Of a stretch of 64,000 nt of DNA, positions 43,461-64,000 are shown piece after piece. Source of the DNA: Patiria miniata. Its lineage: Eukaryota; Echinodermata; Asteroidea; Valvatida; Asterinidae. Position 1 is the first letter of the stretch, and every line of letters begins with the position of its first letter. The stretch covers positions 4,402,001 to 4,466,000 of the forward strand of contig NW_024037053.1 of assembly GCF_015706575.1 (NCBI RefSeq), given 5' to 3'. Below the pieces are notes generated by a model, which worked only from the letters and a program-made list of their open reading frames with translations, was not told where the DNA came from and searched no databases. Position numbers and translations under genes: made by a program.

Positions 43461-44178
43461 GGAAGAGCGTGCGTGTACCAGCGAACTGATGCCCCATACT
43501 ATACCCACCAAAAAATTAATTAACCACCGTTGCTAGGCAAAATACGCCCTCTCTTGGTCACGCACGCAGCTCATTATTATATCTCAAGCCCAGATTTAGG
43601 TTAGGCTATCTTTACGCATCTGTTAATGAACAGGCGTAGCTCCGCTTCATTTTGTAACTTTGGACTCAAGGGTATACTCGAAGCGTACGCTATAATTTGT
43701 TGTTTTGGTCTAGGACTCGGACCAACTGAACTCGACTTACCAAAACACATGCATTACAAGATGTGTCTTGTGAAAGTAACGACATCAAGACGAGAACGGC
43801 TGATTTACATAGACTTCCTGCGGCCGGATGTGTACCTTATTAAATCAAATTAGTTTGCACTTAGTCTAGCCCTACGTGAATCCAATTTACACTGGGACGA
43901 CGGATGACACTTCTAATTCTAGGCACGGTTGTCTTGCTCAATCGAAACGAATTGTTTTCACGGCGAGTGAGTGATACCCATGGCAAGACACTGACATCCC
44001 GCTAGAAATCTCCCCGTGGGCTAGTACAGAGTGTTACTATATAAGGTTGTTTTGTCTGAAAGCCTACATGGACGTTTGGGAAGTCCCTTCACTACTTACT
44101 TGATGTTTCCTTTGTTCAAAATGTTATTGTGCCATGGTCAGATGAGATTTGAAGGTTTGCATGGTGGAAAGATACTAA
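43461..44178. other. Intergenic DNA without visible features
   Basis: No supported gene or clear repeat. Short open frames here show no recognisable domain. Confidence 0.4.
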
Positions 44179-44400
44179 GACAAGATAAGTTTGCGGTAGC
44201 ACCATGTGAATAAATCTCTTTTGTGAGTATGTGTGGTTCTGATAAGAACCGGAGGGAGACAACGTTTCGAACAGTATGCTCTGCCTGACGACGGGCAGAG
44301 CATACTGTTCGAAACGTTGAGTCCTTCTGGTTCTTTTTAGAAACACACATACTCACAAAAGAGATTTATTCACATGGTGCTACCGCAAACTTATCTTGTC
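44179..44400. mobile_element. Near-perfect 222-bp palindrome (foldback MITE)
   Basis: The left arm starts gacaagataagtttgcggta and reaches cagtatgctctgcc. The right arm begins gggcagagcatactgttcga and ends accgcaaacttatcttgtc. The arms are about 105 bases with few mismatches around a tgacgac centre at about 44289. A half copy is at 2181-2310. No coding frame. Confidence 0.9.
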
Positions 44401-44867
44401 TTTGTGCCATAGTCGAAAACGACTTTTCGTTTAGTCCACAGCAGTCGGAAAAAAGCCCAGTTTAGGCCTATACCCTCATGTTTAGTCGGTCAACACACTG
44501 TGACATTGAAGGCCACTTTCCAGTACTTCTCTTACTAAATGTATGAACACTATTTGACATCCCCTTTTGGGTAATTTTATTGAAAAGTCTACGTCTTTAA
44601 ACATTTTACAAATTGGCCATGGTTTCCCTGACAACATCATGAGGACGCTGTTGCTGTGAAGTTATTTCAGGAAGACAATGTTCACTTAATTCAAGGTTTT
44701 CTATTCAAATTGTCAAGCCAAAATTTGCTCAGTTGAAAACATTTGTGAGAAATCTAATTTGCTCATTGGCTTACTGTCATACTGAAACGACGAATCTTGT
44801 CACCTTGTCGTAGTCACCCAAAGAAAAGAAAATAAAATTTGCGCTAGCAAAATATCTACAATTCTGG

Positions 44868-45097
44868 CAAATTTTGGTGCTGAAATAGCTGTAACATTGA
44901 GGTTTCTGCCTGAAAAGACATCACACTGTTGCTCATGAATATGGAAATAAGCAACAAAAAAAACCAAAAAAAAAAACCAAACAGTTCACCAAAAATGCCC
45001 TTAAAAATGGCAAAATGAAAATTGAAAATCAGATAAAATGGGACACAAAGGTGCATTTTCAAGTACTGCATTAACAAACATTACAAGAGCCCTTTAA
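44868..45097 (+). repeat. Dispersed repeat, copy 2 (copy 1 at 35978-36174)
   Basis: See the shared ordered words at 35978-36174. This copy contains an extra A-rich insertion (aaccaaaaaaaaaaaccaaa). Confidence 0.7.
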
Positions 45098-46679
45098 GAG
45101 ATCAAAAAGCGCGTCACGTGATCAGTTTCAACTAATCAAACCCGCGCGTGGGACTTGAACATTAAGTGCAGAGTATGCACTCAGGTCGACCTACTTCGTG
45201 TATTTTCTTGCCTTTGAAGTTCATGTTTGTTTTTGCAATACACTATTATAGGTTTTTGCAAATGGACCGATCGTAACGGATACATAGATACTGTGGCAAA
45301 CATAAGAAGCGATCGTTCTGCACGAGTAGTAGCGGCTTTGATCGATTGAGAACTACTGCTCAGTTTCATTGTCGCGTCGCGATGGTCACTTCCGCTCGGT
45401 AACATAGGCCGACTAAAACGAATTTAAAGGTACTTTCTTTTCTCTTTTCAATTCCTTTAATGACTTGTGCCTACTCTCCATTTTAGGTTTTTTTGCTTCA
45501 CTCTTTGGGGATTCTTTGGAAGCCATGGGATCACGACAGTGTGGTTGATTATTTGATTTTGTGAATTTCCATAATAAGGCCAAAACAAAAAAAGTCTCCG
45601 GTTTCTGGTATGTGCGCGCGTCGCCGTAGCCATGCGCGTCGGCAAAATGAAAAAGTTTTTTTTTCAATACAAGATGATGTCTCAAAACCGCCAAACTCAC
45701 TGGTTTGACTGGAATCCTGCTGCTGCACAATTTTAACGTGTTTTTAGATGGGGTTATGATCGAGAATAAGCTTTATGTGGCCTCTCTGGACTCCAATATA
45801 TTTGCACTAAGTTTAGTCGGGCACCATTTGCAGTCATCAGCCGACATTTGAAGCCCAAAAAAAAAAAAAAACAGGTAAAAAAAAAAAAAAAGCCGCGTCG
45901 CCGCACCACTTTTGGGGCCTAAGCAAGTTGTTTTTACAAAGATCGGTTCGACTCTATATTTTTCCCCTTTTTTATTTATTATTGCTTTTTAATGCTTCTG
46001 TGGCCTGACAAGAGCAAACGAGAAATGTTCTCTTTCCATTTTTCTGACTTCCTTATGGTGAGCGCGTAAAAATACGTCATAGCAACAGCGCCCTCTGGTG
46101 TCAGAAATTAGGCCTAATAAAAAAGGTGGTCCAACTTAGCTTAACTTAAATGAGACCTATCCCCTCAAAATGTGTTTGAGCAAGTTTGAACAAAGTTTCA
46201 AACGTTCGGGGGGAGGCCGAATTAATTAGAAAATAGCTGCGACAGGCATCGGACTAAAAAACAACTTCTGGAAAGTCAAGACATGAAATTGAGCAATGAT
46301 CTGAATACAGTCACTGTGCTCGCGGGATTGCTTGTATGTCATTGACCGTAAATCCAATTTCGAAAGAATCGCCGGGGAAAACCTTCCTTTAAAATGTCGT
46401 GTCTAGAACATTAATTAGACGTCCTTATGTGGAGCATGCAGTGCCTGGCGACATCGGTTATTAGGTTCGTGGACTACGAATGTTTGTTTTCTACTCCACA
46501 TGCGACATGCATGGTTTTCCAGTGACAAGAGTTTTAATGTTTGAGCGTATACATGGCGGCCGATAATCAGTTTAATTTTGCATTGGCTGGACGAGTCACG
46601 ACAGAGCACATAAATTATAATCGTGAACAGCATGCGCCAAAAGAAAGGAAAAAACAGATTGAATTAAGGGACGGATCGG

Positions 46680-46820
46680 ATCTAGCTTTCAGGAGGGGGG
46701 GGGGTCTAAGGCGTGTCGAAGGCACGCCCTCGGCTGCAACTGGGTTGTCACGGTGGCCCCGGAAAAATGTTGAAATCTACGATGCTTTCTCCTGCATACT
46801 AAAGTAGTTAGAGAATAAAT
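46680..46820 (+). repeat. Dispersed G/C-tract repeat, copy 2
   Basis: A G-run followed by ccggaaaaatgttgaaatct, acgatgctttctcct and gagaataaat, the same order as at 38505-38640. Confidence 0.6.
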
Positions 46821-47273
46821 ATAGGAACTTTAATACCGGTATTCCATAATCAGCGGCTGAACGGAGGGGAGGGGGGGGGAGGGGAGGGGGTTCAACCCCC
46901 AGTCTAGTTCCACCGTAGATTCGCTACAAGGAATTGTGTATTGCAGCAACACATGCACAAGGCACAAGACTTTGCAATGTGCTTTGCCGTTTTTTAATCG
47001 ATTGATGTGCAGTCGTCTTGTGATTATGTTTCAATGGATTTTATTTTAATGTTGTTGATTGTTTTCGTCGAGGAAACGCATTAGGCCCCCGTTGCAATCA
47101 TCTGATGTGTAAATCAACCATGTTCTGAATTGTGTGCATGAGGCCGACCTTCACTAAACGCGAGGGTTTCAACAGGAAATTGAATTTCTTCATCGATCGA
47201 AATAAATGACAGAGCACAGAGAAAGAAGATTTGATTTGGTGACAAAATTAAACTAGCCCTTGAAGCCAGCAGG

Positions 47274-47294
47274 CCCCCCCCCCCCCCCCCCCCC
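47274..47294 (+). repeat. Poly-C run of 21
   Basis: Uninterrupted C homopolymer. Similar shorter runs are at 19379-19392 and 33674-33690. Confidence 0.95.
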
Positions 47295-47679
47295 GTCCTC
47301 GTCGCTTAACTTGAAGTAATCTTAAATTTCACTTCTGGAAAAAAATCGGGTGCTGGGGGATGGGTAGTCTGAGTATAACCCGTTATCCACGGAGCAAGAC
47401 TTATTCGCCGTGGTCTACTACATAGACTAGGGGATGTGGGGAGTATTGACTCGTACCCCCCGCCCTGCAAACAGGACGCTGGGATACGCTGATGAGCTTC
47501 ACAGAATCTTGTGAAGGAAGTGGCCTACAACCTATGTAGGCCCTATATTAAAGCATCTGGCTGCAACTGTTTAAGACCGGCCGCAGTTAGACAGTGCGCG
47601 CATATTCGTCACCGTCACTACGAAGTGACACTAAAATCGACAAATCGATATTTTGCGATTTCGATTTTTTCCCCCATAA

Positions 47680-47880
47680 TTGTGATCAATTACACATAAT
47701 CTATCACCTCAAGAAATTATTCTACACAGAGTTAATGAGTTTTGTCAAAATATTAATTAACATTAATTAAAGTTTATAACTTAATGGGTCAAAACCGGAA
47801 AACGCGTTTTCAAGAAGTGTACTATATCATTCTTTTGCGTGTAAACTGCCTGCACACTACGCGTTTTACACGCGAAAAAT
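47680..47880. repeat. Inverted partner of the 41930-42110 repeat
   Basis: It contains tcacctcaagaaatt, gggtcaaaacc, gaaaacgcgttttcaagaag, cttttgcgtgtaaactg and cctgcacactacgcg. Each is the reverse complement of a word at 41930-42110, in mirrored order. The two lie about 5.8 kb apart. Confidence 0.8.
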
Positions 47881-49010
47881 ACACATTGATTTTCATTCAG
47901 ATTCCTTTTGTCGCGCTTAAAACACTGTGTTGTTATGGTCAATATTGCTGCATTGTTTGACGGTTTCTTATGAAATTACATCTCGTAATGTTTAAACATG
48001 ATGACAAATCACTAGACGAAAATTCAATTTAAAACATCTTGTATTTCTCGAGTTGTTGTCCCCCAAACGAGTTTGGTGGTGGATAATTTTATTATCGAGA
48101 CCACTATTTATGTGGTGCGCCCTCTATGGAAAGAAAATTGGTGGCGATGCTGCACTATTGAACAAAAATAACAACTCAGTTTCCGATCAATAGCTCAAGA
48201 AGTACAAGATGTATTAAACTGAAATTTCGTGCAATTATTTTCCACGATGTGTAACAGAGGTGTATTGAATATCATGAGAAACAGTGCCGTAATAAAAATA
48301 TTATGATCGTAACAATGTAGTGTTTTGCACGCGAAAAATACACATTGCTTTTCATTGGGATTGTATTTGTCGTGCTTAAAACACTGTATTGTTACGGTCA
48401 ATATTGCTTCATTGTTTGACGGTTTCTTGTGAAATTAAATCTCGTAATGTAAAACATAATGACAAATCACTAGACGAAAATTCAGTTTAAAACATCTTGT
48501 ATTTCTGGAGTTGTTGTCCCCCAAACGAGTTTGGTGGTGGATAATTATCGAGACCACTATTTATGTGGCGCGCCCTCTATTGAAAGAATATTGGTGCGGA
48601 TGCTGCACTATTGAACAAAAATAACCACTCAGTTTCCGATTTATAACTCAAGAAATAAAATATGTATTAACCTGAAATTTTGTGCAAGTATTTTCCACAA
48701 TGTGTAACAGAGGTGTATCGAATATCATGAGAAACCGACCCGTAATAAAAATAATATGATCGTAACAATGTAGTGTTTTACACGCGAAAAATACACAGTG
48801 ATTTTCATTCGGATTGCATTTGTCGCGCTTAAAACACTGTATTGTTACGGTCAATATTGCTTCATTGTTTGACCGTTTTTTTTATGAAATTTAATTTTGT
48901 AATGTAAGACATAATGACAAAAGACTAGACGAAAATTCAATTTAAAACATCTTGTGTTTCTGGAGTTGCTGCCCCCCAAACGAGTTTGGTGGTGGATAAT
49001 TATCGAGACC
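47863..49010 (+). repeat. Tandem ~455-bp repeat, two full copies and one partial
   Basis: Units start with ttttacacgcgaaaaataca-type words at 47863, 48322 and 48776, and share aaaacactgt.ttgtta.ggtc, atgacaaatcactagacg, ttgtcccccaaacgagtttg and gtggtggata. The third copy ends near 49010. Each unit holds ataattatcgagacc. No coding frame. Confidence 0.9.
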
Positions 49011-49019
49011 ACCAGGGCG

Positions 49020-49160
49020 GGCATTGGCGTCGCCAGGATTTTTTCTAGAGGGGGGCAAAACATATTTTTCCCAAAAAATTTTTGTATTTCTGAACAAATT
49101 ATCGATTTCTCAGTTTTACACGGGGGCAGGGACATTTTGCCCCCCTCCAACTCATTAAAT
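49020..49160. repeat. Interspersed element fragment
   Basis: The phrases attggcgtcgccaggatttt and agaggggggcaaaac, followed by T-rich then acgggggcagggacat, are typical of dispersed element ends in invertebrate genomes. Borders are not determinable. Confidence 0.4.
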
Positions 49161-49180
49161 TGACACCACTATGACTTCGC

Positions 49181-49345
49181 GCCTCTTTTTCTTTTCTTTT
49201 TTTCTCTTTTTTTTTTCTTCCTTTTTTTTCTTTTCCGGGGGGGGGGGGGGCAAGCGCCCCCCTTGCCCCCCCCCCCCCCGCGACGCCCATGAGGGCGGGG
49301 GTACGAGCGAAAGGGTGGGGGGGGGCGGGGGGTACGAGCGAAGTG
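49181..49345. repeat. Polypyrimidine tract next to G-run/C-run hairpin
   Basis: A nearly pure C/T stretch (49181-49236) is followed by a run of 14 G, the sequence caagcgcccccctt, a run of about 14 C, and then two more G-rich blocks. The G and C runs can pair as a hairpin. The pyrimidine stretch could form triplex DNA and the G blocks quadruplexes. Confidence 0.85.
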
Positions 49346-49790
49346 GGGAGGAATGCGAAAGTCTTGATTGGGCATAGCTTGACAACGGAGGGCGCTAGCA
49401 CTGTCATCTTGTAGGCAGATCCCTCAACGATGAACTCAGTACTCGTAGTCGATGAACAGGGAATCTGACCCGTTTGTTTTGTGCATGTTTGGTTCTGCGT
49501 AAAATCAGAACAGAACTTCAGAAGGTAAACGAATCTGTAAAAAAACGGGGCTTGTTTTTACCTCTTGTAGTCGTTAGTCTTGTGTGATCTTTTGATTGAT
49601 ATATCCCTGAGTTTACAATATTGAAACCTAAGAAATTGAGGCGCCACTGATTTTGATTAGCCCAGGAACTGCAGAACCAGAACTCGGAAGACATCGTGAT
49701 CATTCATTCATTGTTTATCTTTTTGTTTCTCTTGTTTTTGTCTTGCAAAGAAATTAAACGATGAATACAATTATTATTTTTAGGGGTCCT

Positions 49791-49995
49791 GGAAAAAAAC
49801 GTTGCAGCCTGACGCCACTTTTTCTTCATATATTATCTCAATGAAGGTCATTCATTGCAAAAATTATGATAAAACATGAATCTGGGATTGAGAAACATTT
49901 CCAATTCGGTTGGGAAATACTTGGAAATCTTTCTTGACTCTCCATAGACTTTGTACACAACCGCTGAAGTAGCGTCAGGTTGCAACATTCTTTCC
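49791..49995. mobile_element. hAT-like MITE, second copy
   Basis: Reverse-oriented relative of 6980-7195. It starts ggaaaaaaacgttgcagcct and ends gcgtcaggttgcaacattct followed by ttcc. The interior word tttgtacacaaccgctgaag matches its partner. No clear target duplication at these exact borders. Confidence 0.75.
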
Positions 49996-50070
49996 AAATA
50001 ATGAATGTTTATAATATTATTAGGGGTCCCATATTAAGTAGGCCTAGTACTAAACAAATAACAATCTTCC

Positions 50071-50274
50071 GGAAAGATTTCCATATACGAAGTTCACTAA
50101 TTTTCCTCTGTATTGACTAATAAGCCCCCAGATAGCAATTTCATGTCATCAAAGTCAATTTGAGCAGTGAGAAAATACAAGCATCTTCTTAGAAAACACT
50201 TAGAATTTTTCAGTCCAATCTCATAGGGTTTGTACACAGGGTGTTGAGTGAACTTCGTATATGGAAATCTTTCC
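50071..50274. mobile_element. MITE with 9-bp flanking duplication upstream of VPS15
   Basis: The left end ggaaagatttccatatacga continues to agttcac. The right end begins gtgaacttcg and ends tatatggaaatctttcc. The arms of 27 bases are near perfect. CAATCTTCC occurs immediately before the left end and immediately after the right end. The terminal GGAAAG is shared with the hAT-like MITEs at 6980 and 49791. It lies about 290 bases before the VPS15 start codon. Confidence 0.85.
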
Positions 50275-50563
50275 CAATCTTCCAGTGACCAGTACGCCCA
50301 GTGCCAAGGCCTAAAAATTCACACACAAAAACCTAGTACATGTACTTTCTCCCTTTGCCTTAGGCTTTTATCACTTTTATAGTAGGCCTATCTCACATTT
50401 CAAAACTTCAAATATTCAGGTATAAATTGTTGATTTTATTTACCACATAGTCCTAAAAACGGTGTTGGGGAAAAAAAACTGTAAAATGTAGGCCTATATC
50501 ACGATGTTCTTATATTTTTATATTTCCAGTTGGTCTTTTAGTTTTATCAGTCGGAAATGCATC

Positions 50564-63419
<12,856 letters not shown>

Positions 63420-63649
63420 GTACAGCGCCCTCTATTGAATAAAAAAGGAAACTCCGTCTCAAGTTTAATATTACAGTGCATTAGGCCAGTGTTTATGTCC
63501 GGTTTCTGTGGCATGTAATTACTGGGAAGCTTTCTATTCCCACTGGATAAGATGCCAGTTTGTCAAAGGTTAGTCACCAGCTAATGCTGGTACCCTTGGG
63601 TGCAGAGAGGCAGATTGGGGTAAACTGGTTTGCCTAAGGACACAACATA

Positions 63650-64000
63650 CAGGGTGAGTAAAAAAAAATGAAACCCAAATGTCGGGACCATTGTTTAATG
63701 AAGTTCTGCATGTAGCACTTTCAAAATCTAGGATATGAAAGCCCAATTCATAAGCTTTCTTTTAGTACTAGAATCATTCAAATCACTCATATACTTTTCA
63801 AGTGAAGGCATTTTAAACATAACCACCGTTTTAAAGTTCTGTCCACGGATCACAAAAAAGGTGTGCGTTCTTTCAGCAAAACCAAAACAATTCACACACA
63901 TCCCTATGTGATTTGTTTTCGTTTTGCTGAAAGAACACTAACCTTTTTGTGATCTGTGGACTGAACCTTAAAATGGCGGTTGTGTTTAAAACTCCGTAAC
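63650..64000. mobile_element. Foldback element cut by the window end
   Basis: An outer start-like sequence, acagggtgagtaaaaaaaaa, is followed by a long hairpin at 63812-63991. There ccaccgttttaaagttctgt and gttctttcagcaaaacc at the left pair with ggttttgctgaaagaac-like and ccttaaaatggcggttgtg at the right. The right outer end is beyond 64000. It lies downstream of VPS15 exon 27, in an intron. Confidence 0.7.

Larger units (their letters stand above)
45098..47679. other. Gene-poor intergenic DNA
   Basis: One candidate coding start was seen at about 45413-45527 on the minus strand: ATGGCTTCC opening MASKESPKSEAKKPK and continuing Lys-rich to LKELKREKK. It has no convincing donor or partner exon and is not called. 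A-runs near 45857-45891, G-runs at 46690 and 46866, and a C-run at 47274-47294 are present. Confidence 0.4.

Noticed and set aside
49099..49407. Lys-rich and Pro-rich frames of 66-102 codons on both strands
   Set aside because: Caused by the polypyrimidine and G/C homopolymer tract.

Overview
The window is nuclear DNA of a marine invertebrate animal. The coding genes are vertebrate-like and rich in introns. The non-coding DNA is AT-rich and crowded with short inverted-repeat elements, tRNA-derived SINEs and homopolymer C/G tracts, and 'taggcctat'-type words recur. An echinoderm, or another non-vertebrate deuterostome, is the best guess. This is inference from gene content and repeat style, not a database match.

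Layout, left to right. (1) 459-6769, minus strand: the first eleven coding exons of WDR70, a WD40 protein; its 3' exons lie left of the window. (2) 8331-9866, plus: a one-exon Golgi carbohydrate sulfotransferase. (3) 12412-15765, plus: a four-exon 5-hydroxylysine kinase-like gene (HYKK). (4) 16713-19110, minus: a six-exon ER thioredoxin-fold protein (TXNDC12/ERp18-like) ending in ADEL. (5) 20770-24583, plus: a five-exon caveolin with an unusually long N-terminus. (6) 25516-27403, minus: an F-box/LRR protein whose 5' end is unresolved. (7) 29696-30601, plus: a C-type lectin plus PAN/apple-domain protein. (8) 31930-33222, minus: a one-exon rhodopsin-class GPCR. (9) 33223-50563: about 17 kb without a convincing gene, full of repeats. 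(10) 50564-63419, plus: 27 exons of PIK3R4/VPS15, the pseudokinase scaffold of the class III PI3-kinase; its last WD40 exons lie right of the window.

The genes are unrelated housekeeping and signalling genes, not a cluster with a shared function. The most unusual material is in the repeats. A CATCACAAGTC-type minisatellite recurs in introns of three genes and carries a conserved tail segment. There are several families of palindromic non-autonomous DNA elements, some with target-site duplications still visible. One compound foldback element holds three internal repeats. One VPS15 intron has a GC-AG boundary and is largely filled by a minisatellite array.

I found no viral genes, CRISPR arrays, rRNA genes or intact tRNA genes. 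Exon boundaries were read by hand from reading frame, splice sites and phase, and most are mutually consistent. First exons and UTRs are much less certain.
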